Under the pieces are notes generated by a model that had not been told where the DNA came from, searched no databases, and worked only from the letters and a program-made list of their open reading frames with translations. From the NCBI RefSeq assembly GCF_008124765.1, contig NZ_VNHS01000007.1:248001-312000 (forward strand): a stretch of 64,000 nt of DNA, read 5' to 3'. A program made the translations under genes and the position numbers. This DNA is from Paenibacillus methanolicus. Its GTDB lineage: Bacteria; Bacillota; Bacilli; Paenibacillales; Paenibacillaceae. Positions 25,994-35,481 of the stretch are shown in pieces; position 1 is the stretch's first letter; each line of letters opens with the position of its first letter.

Positions 25994-27124
25994 GTGAGAG
26001 AAGCAAATGTTAAAACGTTCATTCTGACCATTCTAGCCGCATTGTTATTCGTGAACCTGCCACAGGGGATGGCAGCCGAGGCAAGCAACTATCCGGCCCA
26101 AGCCGGCAGCGTGGTACGCGATCAGAAGATGACGGTCTTGCAACGCGTAGACGGCCGAACGGCGGTCATCCGGATGGGAATGACCAAGGCGAGCGTCGAC
26201 CGGCTGCTCGGGGAGCCGGAAGCATACCGTTCTCCGGACGGCGGGGACTATTACATGTATGGCGATGTCATGGCGGGGTACATGAACGGTCGGTTGGCGT
26301 TGTTCTCGCTGGGCGAGGCATCGACGCTTGCAAGCGGCGTGGGCGTGAACAGCAGTCTTGCGAACGCGTCCAAGAAGCTAGGAGCGCCTTCCGTCTCGAA
26401 TACGCTGACCTACGGCTACCGATGGGATGCGAAGTCGGCCACGCTCTTTCAGCTTAAAGGGACGCAGGAGCTGCAGCGATATGCGGGTCGGTCGGACTTT
26501 TATTTGCTCGAGCTATCCGTCAATGGACTGGGGGATATGTACGGCATTCAGTTGGTACGCGGCGACTATGCCATTTCTTCCATGGAGCGCGTCGAGCGCA
26601 ACAATGAGGCGCTAATGCCCACGGAGGCCGCGAAGCCGATCACGATGGCCGATCTCGCTGTGGTTCAAGAAGGCACGCAATCGCGCGTGACTTTGGGAAT
26701 GACGAGGAAGGAAGCGGAAGCTGTGATCGGGATGCCTATCGACGAGTCGCTGTTCGGCATAACTTACGACGGCATCAAGGTTGGGTACCGGAAAGACCGG
26801 GTCGTGGCGCTCATGCTGCAGTTGACCGAGGCGAAGACGCTGTACAAGACGCCGCGTGGAGCGGGATTGCTGACGAGCCGAACGGTTTTCGAAGCGCTCT
26901 ACGGGCAGACCGAGTACACCGACGAATCGGGTCTGACGTATATCCTCATCCCGGAGGGAACCGAAGGCAAGCTGAGGACGAGCATGATAAATAGCGACGA
27001 TCAATTGGATATCGATAATAAAAAGCCCGCTTACATCATTAGCACGCTGTTCACGGAATCCGAGGGCGGTCTGCTCGAATTTCTGATGATATGCGATGCG
27101 GAATATGCGTCTACGGGGAAATAG
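25994..27124 (+). CDS. Secreted hypothetical protein with repeated beta-rich halves
   Basis: 376 aa. Residues 5-28 form a signal peptide (cleavage near GMAAEA). Two segments, VIRMGMTKASVDRLLGEPEAY and VTLGMTRKEAEAVIGMPIDE, look like a repeated 'G-M-T-x-x-x-V/A-x-x-x-hG-x-P' unit as in SmpA/BamE-type or similar folds, suggesting a duplicated domain. No enzyme motif is visible. The start is GTG 25994 with a GAGGGT site. It is preceded by a good promoter. Confidence 0.72.
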   Translation: MREANVKTFILTILAALLFVNLPQGMAAEASNYPAQAGSVVRDQKMTVLQRVDGRTAVIRMGMTKASVDRLLGEPEAYRSPDGGDYYMYGDVMAGYMNGRLALFSLGEASTLASGVGVNSSLANASKKLGAPSVSNTLTYGYRWDAKSATLFQLKGTQELQRYAGRSDFYLLELSVNGLGDMYGIQLVRGDYAISSMERVERNNEALMPTEAAKPITMADLAVVQEGTQSRVTLGMTRKEAEAVIGMPIDESLFGITYDGIKVGYRKDRVVALMLQLTEAKTLYKTPRGAGLLTSRTVFEALYGQTEYTDESGLTYILIPEGTEGKLRTSMINSDDQLDIDNKKPAYIISTLFTESEGGLLEFLMICDAEYASTGK

Positions 27125-27209
27125 CGATAGCGAGGTCATTCCCAGCATGTAGTATGATTACTCCTAGACGATCGCATGAGCGAAAGAGATGTAGGAGAGG
27201 GGCATCGCG

Positions 27210-28010
27210 ATGAGAAAAGGTCAGCTCTTGGGCGTCGGGAATACGGCGCGCGTGTATGAGTGGGGAGCGAGCGAAGCGATCAAAATTTTTCATCTTCGGG
27301 AGGGCGCGCGCGAGGAAGCGATGAAGGAAGCGCGAAATGCGGAAATCGTCAGCAGGCTCTCCGTCAAAGCGCCCCGGTTCTCCGGGATGATAGAGTACGA
27401 GGGCAAGACGTGTCTCCTCTACGAGAAGGTCGAAGGGCCGACGATGCTTGAATACATCCAGCCGACGAAATCAGACGTGACTGAATATGCCCGGTTAATG
27501 GCCCAGCTGCAGGCGGAATTGCATGCGGCAGAGTTTGACGTCCGCCCCAATTTAAAGTTCGAATTGGCAGCGCGCATTCGCCATACGCCGGTCATCGCGG
27601 AATCGGATAAAGCGGCCGCGCTCGGCATGCTGGAGTCTCTGCCCGAAGGCAACGCGCTGTGCCATTACGACCTTCATCCGGGTAATATCATTCTTTCGCC
27701 CAAGGGGCCGGTAATCATCGACTGGATGAACGCGTTGGTCGGCGATCCGCTCGCGGATGTCGCCCGCTCCTTCATGATGTTGAGCTCGAGCGCCTTGCCG
27801 CCGCAGGCTCCCGCCTGGTTGACGGAGCGGGCGCTGCGCGACATGTTCGCCGAAGCGTATGTAGTCGAATATGCCAGACTGACAGGGATCGATCGAAGCT
27901 CGCTGGATGGTTGGCTCGTCCCCACATTGGCGGCTCGCATCTGCGAAATGCGGGGCCAGGAACAAGTCGAGATCGTGAATCGGCTGCAAGCGGCGATCCA
28001 TCCAAGCTGA
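27210..28010 (+). CDS. Aminoglycoside phosphotransferase-family kinase
   Basis: 266 aa protein-kinase-like fold. The nucleotide loop GVGNTARVYEWG and Lys in AIKIF lie at the N-terminus. The catalytic loop is CHYDLHPGNIIL and the metal-binding Asp is in VIIDWMNA. The family covers antibiotic, homoserine, choline and fructosamine kinases, so the substrate is not known and resistance should not be assumed. The ATG has GTAGGAGAGG upstream. A terminator follows at 28072. Confidence 0.87.
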   Translation: MRKGQLLGVGNTARVYEWGASEAIKIFHLREGAREEAMKEARNAEIVSRLSVKAPRFSGMIEYEGKTCLLYEKVEGPTMLEYIQPTKSDVTEYARLMAQLQAELHAAEFDVRPNLKFELAARIRHTPVIAESDKAAALGMLESLPEGNALCHYDLHPGNIILSPKGPVIIDWMNALVGDPLADVARSFMMLSSSALPPQAPAWLTERALRDMFAEAYVVEYARLTGIDRSSLDGWLVPTLAARICEMRGQEQVEIVNRLQAAIHPS

Positions 28011-28071
28011 GCGCTAATAGAGGCGGGATCAAGACCGGCTAACCAAGGAGCGCTGTCTGCCGACAATAAAA

Positions 28072-28117
28072 AAGGGCCATTCCGGCGTCATCGGCGATGA
28101 CGATTGGCGTGGCCCTT
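28072..28117. terminator. Bidirectional terminator between convergent genes
   Basis: Outer arms aagggcca/tggccctt and inner arms cgtcatc/gatgacg. It is preceded by an A-run and followed by a T-rich stretch, so it can work on both strands for the kinase and the MBL hydrolase. Confidence 0.85.
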
Positions 28118-28125
28118 CTCTTATT

Positions 28126-28884
28126 TTAGAACACGTACGATTCCCCATCCTCCGGTACGAGCACGCGTGATGCGATGCCTTTCTCCGCGATAAAGTCTCT
28201 TAATTCCGCTCTCGACAATGTCCAGTGATTGACCGCTTCCATATGGGTCGCGATTATCGTGGCTTCAGGGGCAGCCTTGTGTACCTCGTAAATATCATCC
28301 TTGCCCATGACAAGCGATCCGCCCTGGAGAAATTGATTGTCTCCGCCATTGACCGCAATGACGTCAGGTTGATGCGCGGCGATCTCCGCCTGCACCCCTT
28401 CATACCACACCGTATCGCCCGCGACGTAGAGCGTTTTCTCGCTCGGATGCTTGAACACGACGCCGCTGACGGGACCCAGGAGCTTGACGAGCGGGCCTCT
28501 GCCGTGTTCGCCTTGTGTGATGCACAGCTGGATATCCTCGAACACCGTATCCGCTTGGAGCACCTCGACGCGCTGGAATCCCGCCTTGCGAACTTCGACC
28601 GCGTCGGCCTCGCTCTGCACGAACAGCTTGATGTCCTTGGGCAAGGCTGCTTTGGCCGCATCGTCGAAATGATCGAGATGGAGATGGGTTACAACGACGG
28701 CGTCTGCCTTTATAATATGGTCGATGGGCAGGGGGAGGTCGACGAGCGGGTTGCGTTGATCTTGCCGGATCGAATTGGCGATAGGCGGATAAGCGCCTTT
28801 CTCCGCCAAGAGGGGATCGATCAGGAAGGTTTTACCGGCATACTCGACGATCAGCGTGGCATTTCTAATTTGCGTTACTTTCAT
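28126..28884 (-). CDS. MBL-fold metallohydrolase
   Basis: 252 aa metallo-beta-lactamase fold. The metal motif is VVTHLHLDHFDD. Further ligands are likely His in QGEHGRG and Asp in YVAGDTVWYEG, with a C-terminal His in IATHMEAVNHW. It resembles the UlaG-like/general MBL hydrolase group, with unknown substrate. The ATG has GGAGCTGATCC upstream. It is divergent from the Lrp/AsnC regulator, which may control it. Confidence 0.9.
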   Translation of the reverse strand: MKVTQIRNATLIVEYAGKTFLIDPLLAEKGAYPPIANSIRQDQRNPLVDLPLPIDHIIKADAVVVTHLHLDHFDDAAKAALPKDIKLFVQSEADAVEVRKAGFQRVEVLQADTVFEDIQLCITQGEHGRGPLVKLLGPVSGVVFKHPSEKTLYVAGDTVWYEGVQAEIAAHQPDVIAVNGGDNQFLQGGSLVMGKDDIYEVHKAAPEATIIATHMEAVNHWTLSRAELRDFIAEKGIASRVLVPEDGESYVF

Positions 28885-29016
28885 TGGATCAGCTCCTTCT
28901 CTCTCATGTACTAAGTGTATACGAGGAGCCGGCCGCCGTTACATAGAACAAATCAAGTCATTCGCGCGATTGGCTTGCTTTTTGAAAGTATTGACTTGGG
29001 ATAAGGACGTGATGAA

Positions 29017-29430
29017 TTGTTGGATCAAACGGATAGACGCATTTTGGAAGAGTTGGCCCAAAACAGCCGGATTACGATGAAGGAATTGGGCGAGCGGGTT
29101 CATCTTACGGGTCAAGCGGCCGCGGCGCGCGTCGCCAAGCTGGAGGACAACGGAGTCATCGAGGGGTATACGATCAAAGTCAATCAAGCCAAGATCGGGT
29201 GCCTCATGCACGCGTTCATTACGATCTTCACCAAAACCGTACAGCACGAGCCGTTCCTCTCCTTTATCAAGACGCAAGAGGGTCACGTGCTGCGAAACTA
29301 TAAAATCAGCGGCGACGGCTGCTACTTGCTGGAGTGTCGATTCCCGTCCAACGAGGTGCTGGACGACTTCCTGGTGCAACTTAACGAGCATGCGAATTAC
29401 AAGATTTCGATGGTGATCAAGAAGCAGTGA
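29017..29430 (+). CDS. Lrp/AsnC-family transcriptional regulator
   Basis: 137 aa. An N-terminal winged helix (LDQTDRRILEELAQNSRITM, then LGERVHLTGQAAAARVAKLE) is followed by the RAM ligand-binding domain with GDGCYLLECRF. Such proteins usually respond to amino acids. Starts are TTG 29017 or the adjacent TTG 29020, with AAGGA at 29003. It is divergent from the MBL-fold gene. Confidence 0.92.
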   Translation: MLDQTDRRILEELAQNSRITMKELGERVHLTGQAAAARVAKLEDNGVIEGYTIKVNQAKIGCLMHAFITIFTKTVQHEPFLSFIKTQEGHVLRNYKISGDGCYLLECRFPSNEVLDDFLVQLNEHANYKISMVIKKQ

Positions 29431-29546
29431 GCGACATGCGATTGCCAGCGCCGAAACCAAAAGTGGGAGGGGTACGAAATCGCGGAACTTCGAAGGTCGC
29501 TCTATCTCTGATAAGCTGAAATCAATTCAGAGAAGGAGTGATAAAC

Positions 29547-30203
29547 ATGAAAACAATCAGCATACTCGGAACAGGCAATATGGGCAAAGCTTTGGTGAAG
29601 CAAGCGGCGGCGAACTTGGAAGGGCAGGTCCTGTGGGGATCGCGTAATCCCCAGGAAGCGGCGGAGCTGGCCAAAGGTTTCCGGCAGGAACGCATCGTAA
29701 CCGGCACGTATGAAGACGCGCTGCAAGCGGATATCATCATCCCGGCTTTCCCGGCCGCGGCGATCATGGAATGGGCGCAAGCGAACCGAGATCGGCTGAA
29801 GGACAAAATCGTCGTCGATATCGCGAACCCGTTCAATGCCGACTTCAGCGGCTTCACGACGGCCTGGGGCGAGTCTTCCGCCGAACGCCTGCAAGCGCTG
29901 CTGCCGGAATCGATCGTCATTGGCGCCTTTAAGAACACGTTCTTCCGCGTCTTCGACAATCCCGTCTTCCAGGACCGCCAGAGCGACGTGCTCGTCACCG
30001 GGGATGACGAAGATGCGGTGCAGCAGTTCATCCAGCGCTTCAACCCGCTTCCGTTCCGCTTCCTTCATGCCGGTCCGCTCGCCAACAACCGGACGATCGA
30101 GCGATTCACGCTGCTGGAGCTGGAGCTGGCCGTCCGCTATGGCACGTATCCATACATTTCGCTCCAAGTGTTCGGCATTCCGGAAGCCGTCCCCGTCATT
30201 TAA
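29547..30203 (+). CDS. NADP-binding oxidoreductase (F420-dependent-NADP-reductase-like)
   Basis: 218 aa. A Rossmann motif ILGTGNMGKAL opens the protein, with SRNPQEAAEL after strand 2 and VVDIANPFNADF in the middle, as in the coenzyme F420-dependent NADP oxidoreductase-like family now widely annotated as NADPH-dependent reductases in Firmicutes. ATG 29547 has AAGGAG at 29533. Its TAA overlaps the convergent LysR gene's stop by 4 bp. That regulator may control it. Confidence 0.85.
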   Translation: MKTISILGTGNMGKALVKQAAANLEGQVLWGSRNPQEAAELAKGFRQERIVTGTYEDALQADIIIPAFPAAAIMEWAQANRDRLKDKIVVDIANPFNADFSGFTTAWGESSAERLQALLPESIVIGAFKNTFFRVFDNPVFQDRQSDVLVTGDDEDAVQQFIQRFNPLPFRFLHAGPLANNRTIERFTLLELELAVRYGTYPYISLQVFGIPEAVPVI

Positions 30204-31048
30204 CGGAGCAGCTGGACCATCTTCTTGCCTTTCTGCCGGTTCGTGCCGAACACGGCAATCGTGCGCACGGCATCCGGATGACCGAGAGGAATGCCGACTA
30301 ATCGCTCCGCAGGCAGCGAACTCATATGGGACTCCGGCAGCACGGTCAGTCCCGCGCCATGGTCCACATAACCGAGGATGACTTCTTTGAAGCTCACCTC
30401 GGTTTTGATGTGCATGGGGAGATTCGCGGCGAGGAAGAGATCCGTTAGTTTGGCGCGAATCGTGCAGCCTTCCGCATACAGAACAAGGGGCTCTCCGCTT
30501 AATTCGTCTAACGCGACGGTTGTTTGCGCTGCGAAAGGATGCGCCTTCGGCACGACCGCGAATAACGGCTCCCGATGCAGATCCCCCATCCACAGAGCAG
30601 GATGCATCGAGATGCGTTCGGCCACGAGCAGCTCCACTTCCCCGTTCATCAACATCCGATAGGCCTCCGCCGTAGACTGCCGATAGACGAGCTCCGCCTG
30701 ATGGCCCTGAGCCTCCAACTTGTGGAGCGAAGGCAGCAGATACCGGGAAGCGATATCCGGCACCGTTCCGATCCGAATCTGCTTCCAAACTTTATGGGGC
30801 TCCAGCGCCTTGCTGAGGACCGCCAGCTGATCGAGCAGTACTGCCGAGGCGTCGTATAATACCCTCCCGGCCTCCGTCAGCTCGACCCCTTGCGATGAAC
30901 GGGTGAACAACTGGACGTCGAACTGCTGCTCCAAGCTGCGCAGCTGCTTGCTGAGCGCGGTATGCGACAGATGCAGCGCCTCGCTTGCTTTCGCGATGCT
31001 GTTGGTACGGGCCGTCTCCATAAATCCGATTAGAAAATCCGTGTTCAC
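30200..31048 (-). CDS. LysR-family transcriptional regulator
   Basis: 282 aa. N-terminal winged helix (FLIGFMETARTNSIAKASEA, LHLSHTALSKQLRSLEQQ) and a periplasmic-binding-like effector domain with GTVPDIASRYLLP and HGAGLTVLPES. An in-frame ATG at 31072 would place the GGAGG site inside the coding region. The GTG at 31048 lies 9 bp after GGAGGC and begins at the usual distance from the HTH, so I use it. It is convergent with the NADP oxidoreductase. Confidence 0.9.
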   Translation of the reverse strand: MNTDFLIGFMETARTNSIAKASEALHLSHTALSKQLRSLEQQFDVQLFTRSSQGVELTEAGRVLYDASAVLLDQLAVLSKALEPHKVWKQIRIGTVPDIASRYLLPSLHKLEAQGHQAELVYRQSTAEAYRMLMNGEVELLVAERISMHPALWMGDLHREPLFAVVPKAHPFAAQTTVALDELSGEPLVLYAEGCTIRAKLTDLFLAANLPMHIKTEVSFKEVILGYVDHGAGLTVLPESHMSSLPAERLVGIPLGHPDAVRTIAVFGTNRQKGKKMVQLLR

Positions 31049-31230
31049 GCTTCGTGCGCCTCCGTTATCCATTTTTTTCTATCGTACCATAAGATCGCTA
31101 TGGAAGGCGGGGCGAATGGAAGAGAAAAGAATAGTAGGCCGTATAAAAAGCAGGAGTAGTCGCTTAGAAAGGAAAATATGAAGTGACGTGAATTATTGCG
31201 TTTACTCCTTTAGTATGAGAGGTGCCTATC

Positions 31231-31554
31231 ATGACTAAAAAGAGAATGGTATTCTCGCTGATGGCCCTAATGGTTGTCCTTTTCTTAGTATTAAATAGGT
31301 CTGAGAATACGAACAGCTCTCCCGAGAAGATTATTGTCCCGCTGCCAAACACTTCGGATAAAGGTAAGACAACGTGGCGTTACGAAGAAAATAAAACCAC
31401 TTCCGCAATTGACATCTTACTAATCGAGACAAATCGGAGTAAATTGAGGATTCATCTTGGAGAAGAAGTTGAATTAATGGGTGAGAGCTATCTTTTGACA
31501 GCTATAAACAAGGATACTTCGTTGGGTATTTCTGCAGAATTAAGAAAAAAATAA
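31231..31554 (+). CDS. Small secreted or membrane-anchored protein, function unknown
   Basis: 107 aa with a basic N-terminus and one hydrophobic helix (about 7-22). The rest is a hydrophilic extracytoplasmic part ending in a compact beta-rich segment. Lower GC than its neighbours suggests a different history. ATG 31231 is preferred over GTG 31222 because GAGAGGTG precedes it. A hairpin at 31635 follows. Confidence 0.65.
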   Translation: MTKKRMVFSLMALMVVLFLVLNRSENTNSSPEKIIVPLPNTSDKGKTTWRYEENKTTSAIDILLIETNRSKLRIHLGEEVELMGESYLLTAINKDTSLGISAELRKK

Positions 31555-31634
31555 GCCGCGATGAGGCGAGCTGGATGGATAAATGCGATAGGATGGCGTA
31601 GAATGATTTGGATTATCGATAGAACAAGATGGAG

Positions 31635-31669
31635 ATACCCTGGCGGAGCGCAACCCCGTCAGGGTATTT
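31635..31669. terminator. Hairpin between convergent genes
   Basis: An 8-bp stem ataccctg/cagggtat (31635-31642 and 31660-31667) with a 17-nt loop and a short T tail. Probably stops the AraC-type gene (- strand) and the small protein gene (+ strand). Confidence 0.55.
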
Positions 31670-31671
31670 GG

Positions 31672-32517
31672 CTATTCCTGATGCAGCCCCCGAAAATCCA
31701 GCGGCGTCATCCCCTCCGCGCGCCGAAAGCATTTGCTGAAGTAGCTGGTCTGCGAGAAGCCGGTCTCCATCGCGATCTGTTTGACGGATAGGCGGGTGGA
31801 GGCGAGCAGGCGCTTGGCTTGGAGGATGCGGGCTTCCAGCACGAAATCCGGGAACGACATGCCGAACGTCGCGCTGAATTTGCGGCTGAAATAATGCGGG
31901 CTGTAGCCGGCGATCGCGGCCGCTTCCTCAAGCGTGAACGGCTTCTGGCAATGCGCGCGCACGTAGTTCGCGGCCGCCCGGATTTTGTCCGCCGCTAGAT
32001 TGACGGGGACGTTGAGCTGCGTGGCCATCGCCTGCAGCCGGGTGAGCAGTTCGTACAGCGTGCCGGCCGTCGCGTATTCATCCTCTACCTCGTACGTCCT
32101 GCCCAGCCCGAGCAGCCGCTCGACCAAGGACGCGATCGGGTCAAGCTCCGATAGCCCGAACAGCCACGGCTCGTCCAGCCCTTTGCCGTTCAGCAATTCC
32201 TCCAGCCGCACGCCATAGAAGTGCACCCACCGAATGTTCCACGGCTCCCGCGCGTCCGCGTAATACCGCTGTCGAATGCCTGGACCGTACAGGAAGCCTT
32301 GTCCGCGCGTAAGCTCGTATGTCGTCCCGCCCTCTTGCACATACCCTTTGCCGTCGAGCACGATGTGCAGGTTGTAGCAGCGGTCCAAATTGACCTCCGT
32401 GGTCGCGAATTCGCGATTGACCGCATGCTCGGGAAAGTCGCGGTACCCGCCGATGAAATCCGGGAAGCAGACATGCCGCGGGAAGATCGGCTTAGGCAGG
32501 AATATATGCTCCTTCAT
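31672..32517 (-). CDS. AraC-family regulator, probably of the GH42 gene
   Basis: 281 aa. An N-terminal cupin-type sensing domain (CYNLHIVLDGKGYV, GQGFLYGPGIRQRYY) and a C-terminal double helix-turn-helix (FTLEEAAAIAGYSPHYFSRK, LSVKQIAMETGFSQTSYFSK). The frame extends to 32559, but GGAGGTG 8-10 bp before the ATG at 32517 sets the start. It is divergent from a beta-galactosidase-type GH42 gene, with direct repeats in between that could be its binding sites. Confidence 0.9.
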   Translation of the reverse strand: MKEHIFLPKPIFPRHVCFPDFIGGYRDFPEHAVNREFATTEVNLDRCYNLHIVLDGKGYVQEGGTTYELTRGQGFLYGPGIRQRYYADAREPWNIRWVHFYGVRLEELLNGKGLDEPWLFGLSELDPIASLVERLLGLGRTYEVEDEYATAGTLYELLTRLQAMATQLNVPVNLAADKIRAAANYVRAHCQKPFTLEEAAAIAGYSPHYFSRKFSATFGMSFPDFVLEARILQAKRLLASTRLSVKQIAMETGFSQTSYFSKCFRRAEGMTPLDFRGLHQE

Positions 32518-32610
32518 GGGATGAGGCACCTCCGATAGAAACGCAATATTTTCTAACAATAATCACTCTATCCAATATTATAGCAAGTATTTCGTCGCGC
32601 AGGATGACAA

Positions 32611-32647
32611 GAATTTCATATCATTCGCAGGAATTTGTCATATCCAT
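32611..32647 (+). promoter_or_regulatory. Direct repeats upstream of GH42, candidate AraC-type operator
   Basis: gaattt recurs at 32611 and 32631, exactly 20 bp apart, each followed by a catatc element (2 bp later in the second copy). An inverted atgacaa/ttgtcat pair overlaps them. The second repeat would cover the -35 zone of a TAGAAT -10 at 32665-32670, as in activator-dependent promoters. Confidence 0.45.
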
Positions 32648-32704
32648 CCCTCATCGGCGTGCCCTAGAATGAAGGTACGAGAACCGACAAGGAGGCAGCA
32701 GCAG

Positions 32705-34768
32705 ATGGCAAAATCGATTCAGGTGGACGAATTAACGTTAGGCGTATGTTATTATCCGGAGCATTGGCCGGAGGCGCTGTGGGAGGACGATTTCCGCCGC
32801 ATGCGGGAGCTGAACATCTCGGTCGTGCGAATGGCCGAGTTCGCGTGGGCAATCATGGAACCGGAGGAAGGGCGCTTCGACTTCAGCTTTTTCGCGCGGG
32901 TTATGGACTTGGCGCACCAATATGGATTGAAGGTCATTCTGGGCACGCCGACGGCGACGCCGCCCGCCTGGCTGACGCATAAGTATCCCGAGGTGCTCAA
33001 TGCGGACGTGGATGGAACGCTGCACCGCCACGGCATGCGCCGCCACTATAACTACTCTAGTCCGAAGTACCGGGAGCTGTGCGCGCGGATTACGCGGAAC
33101 ATGGTCGAGGCGTACAAGGACCATCCGGCCGTCATCGGCTGGCAGATCGATAATGAGTTCAACTGCGAATCGAACGTCTATTACGCGGAGGCCGACCATG
33201 TGGCATTCCGGCAGTGGCTGAAGGCGCGCTACGGGACGCTGGAGAAGCTGAACGAAGCATGGGGCACGGTGTTCTGGAGCCAGACGTACACGGACTGGGA
33301 GCAAGTCTACCTGACGCGGCCAATGGCGAATCCGTCGCCGAATCCGCATCTCGCGCTGGACGAGAAACGGTTCATCTCGGACAACACGATCTCGTTCGCC
33401 AAGCTTCAGGGCGACATCATCCGCGAGCTGGCGCCGCAGCATTGGGTGACGACGAACGGATTGTTCGGCCATCTGGACAGCCATGCGCTGACGGACGAGG
33501 TGCTGGACTTCTTCTCGTATGATTCGTATCCGCAGTTCTCGACGATCTTCCCGAGCGACGACGAGAATTCGCTGAAGGACCGGGCGTGGAGCATGAGCCT
33601 TGCGAACGTGCGCTCGATCTCGCCGAACTTCTGCGTCATGGAGCAGCAATCCGGCCCGGGCGGCTGGGTGAACCGAATGGAGATGGCCTCGCCGAGACCG
33701 GGTCAAATCCGGCTCTGGTCGTACCAATCCGTGCTGCACGGCTGCGATCTGCTCGTCTACTTCCGCTGGCGCACGGCGACGATGGGCACCGAGATTTACT
33801 GGCACGGCATTAACGACCACCACAACCAGCCGAATCGCAGAGTGCGGGAGGTCGGGCAGATCGGCGCGGAATTCGCGAAGATCGGCGGCGCGATCGCGGG
33901 GACGACGTACCAAGCGGAAATTGCGCTGCTGCAGGACTATGACAACCACTGGGACGGCGAATTCGACGTCTGGCACGGACCGTTCCAATGGCAAAGCCAG
34001 CGCGCTTGGTTCAAACAGCTGCAGTACCGGCATATTCCTGCAGATCGCATAACGCTCCGTCCGGCGACGACGTTGGAAGATTTGGCAAAGTACAAAGTCA
34101 TCGTCTACCCGCACGCGGCGATCATGACGGATGAAACGGCGAATCTGCTGCAGCGGTACGTCGAGCAAGGCGGCAAGCTCTTCTTCGGCGCGCGCACGGG
34201 CTACAAGAACCCGACCGGCCAAGTGAACATGCGGCCCTTGCCGGGTCCGGTCGCCGAGCTGTGCGGCGTGACGGTCGAGGATTATACGATGATCAAAGGC
34301 ACGGCGAAGGCGGCGGAGATCAAGGGGGCGGACGGGCGTCTTGCCGAAGGAACGAAAGCGGTCGGATTCAACGAAATTCTGCGCGTGGACAAACCGGACG
34401 TGGAAGTCGTCGCGAAGTATGCGAGCGAGTATTACGAAGGCGAACCGGCATTGACCCGGCGCAAGGCGGGCAGTGGCGAAGCATGGTATTACGGCGCGGC
34501 ATACAGCGAGCAAGTGGTGGATGCGCTGATCGACGAGCTCAGGCTTGTCTCGCCGGTTGCGAATTGGCTGGAGGTGCCGGCTGAAGTGGAGCTGGGTATT
34601 CGGGCTTCGGATGCGGGCGCATACGTGTTCCTGCTGAACTATGCGGATCGTCCGGTGGCGGCCTTGCTCAAGCAGCGGGTACAGGATTCGTTGACGGGCG
34701 TTTGGTTGGAAGGCGAAGTCGAGCTGCCGGCGTTCGGGGTGTGGGTGTTCGAGCGGCCGAGCGCGTAG
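32705..34768 (+). CDS. Glycoside hydrolase family 42 beta-galactosidase
   Basis: 687 aa, normal for GH42. Acid/base Glu151 is in WQIDNEFN and nucleophile Glu313 in FCVMEQQSGPG. The opening LGVCYYPEHWP and the RMAEFAWA block are diagnostic. The beta-trimerisation domain (about 390-610) and a C-terminal beta domain follow. No signal peptide, so it hydrolyses imported galactosides (galacto- or arabinogalacto-oligosaccharides in this family). The ATG at 32705 has AAGGAGG 9 bp upstream. Divergent AraC control is likely. A strong terminator follows. Confidence 0.94.
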   Translation: MAKSIQVDELTLGVCYYPEHWPEALWEDDFRRMRELNISVVRMAEFAWAIMEPEEGRFDFSFFARVMDLAHQYGLKVILGTPTATPPAWLTHKYPEVLNADVDGTLHRHGMRRHYNYSSPKYRELCARITRNMVEAYKDHPAVIGWQIDNEFNCESNVYYAEADHVAFRQWLKARYGTLEKLNEAWGTVFWSQTYTDWEQVYLTRPMANPSPNPHLALDEKRFISDNTISFAKLQGDIIRELAPQHWVTTNGLFGHLDSHALTDEVLDFFSYDSYPQFSTIFPSDDENSLKDRAWSMSLANVRSISPNFCVMEQQSGPGGWVNRMEMASPRPGQIRLWSYQSVLHGCDLLVYFRWRTATMGTEIYWHGINDHHNQPNRRVREVGQIGAEFAKIGGAIAGTTYQAEIALLQDYDNHWDGEFDVWHGPFQWQSQRAWFKQLQYRHIPADRITLRPATTLEDLAKYKVIVYPHAAIMTDETANLLQRYVEQGGKLFFGARTGYKNPTGQVNMRPLPGPVAELCGVTVEDYTMIKGTAKAAEIKGADGRLAEGTKAVGFNEILRVDKPDVEVVAKYASEYYEGEPALTRRKAGSGEAWYYGAAYSEQVVDALIDELRLVSPVANWLEVPAEVELGIRASDAGAYVFLLNYADRPVAALLKQRVQDSLTGVWLEGEVELPAFGVWVFERPSA

Positions 34769-34793
34769 GGAAACAGAGAATCAGGAGACAGGA

Positions 34794-34827
34794 GCAATAG
34801 CCGCCGTGATGGCGGCTATTGCTTTTT
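34794..34827 (+). terminator. Rho-independent terminator
   Basis: A perfect 12-bp stem gcaatagccgcc/ggcggctattgc with a 5-nt loop, then TTTTT. Confidence 0.93.
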
Positions 34828-35004
34828 GCCGCTGAATAACGAAAAAGCCGGATGCTGCTTGTATATAACCGCCTCAAATTCATTAAAATAAGCGGGAATC
34901 GGATATCCACTTCTTGGACGAAGACATATTTGCATATCGAACATCAAGTTCAATACTGATCGAGAACAGTACGGATGGGATGCCAAGAACTAGGAGATGA
35001 GGTT

Positions 35005-35478
35005 GTGGTTTTCTTGTTGTATCTCCTCATAAACGCGGGGGTCGTATATGGGTTCTTCCGAATCCGGAGCAAGCAGCTTGCGCCGCTGGAAATCCTCTTC
35101 TACTGGTGCATCGGCTCCATGCTCGTACAAAATTACTCCGCGCTGCAGACCATGAATTTCAAGAGCGCTATGGTTCCGGACCAACTCGGCCCGGCATTCG
35201 CCCATTTACTCAACCGAACCGTTCTGTATCCTGTTCTAACCCTTCTTTTCCTTCATACGTTCAAGGCTTCGAAAGGGGCAGGGACAAGGCTGATCTGTCT
35301 GATTGGGTTTTCGCTGCTCATGTACGGATTCGAATATTTGTCCGGCGCATTAGGCGTTTTTGTCCACCTCACATTGAAGGAGTGGTGGGCGATGACGTAC
35401 TGGCTGCTCCATAACCTGATCATGGTCGGCATCATGATCCTGTTCCGCAACAAGCTTCAATCCGGAGGTGCCCGTTAG
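35005..35478 (+). CDS. Integral membrane protein 1 of a tandem pair
   Basis: 157 aa with about five transmembrane helices. GTG 35005 is preferred over ATG 34975 because AGGAG lies 8 bp before the GTG. The helix pattern and a following similar gene 3 bp downstream resemble the tandem small polytopic proteins seen in sporeformers (the CBO0543-type family is a possible assignment, not certain). Function unknown. Confidence 0.68.
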   Translation: MVFLLYLLINAGVVYGFFRIRSKQLAPLEILFYWCIGSMLVQNYSALQTMNFKSAMVPDQLGPAFAHLLNRTVLYPVLTLLFLHTFKASKGAGTRLICLIGFSLLMYGFEYLSGALGVFVHLTLKEWWAMTYWLLHNLIMVGIMILFRNKLQSGGAR

Positions 35479-35481
35479 CTC

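Noticed and set aside
27210..28010. Antibiotic-resistance call for the APH-family kinase
   Set aside because: The fold is shared with many metabolic kinases; no residues specific to known aminoglycoside enzymes were identified.
32738..34513. 591-codon open frame antisense to the GH42 gene
   Set aside because: A shadow of the strongly biased GH42 codon use, with no recognisable protein features.
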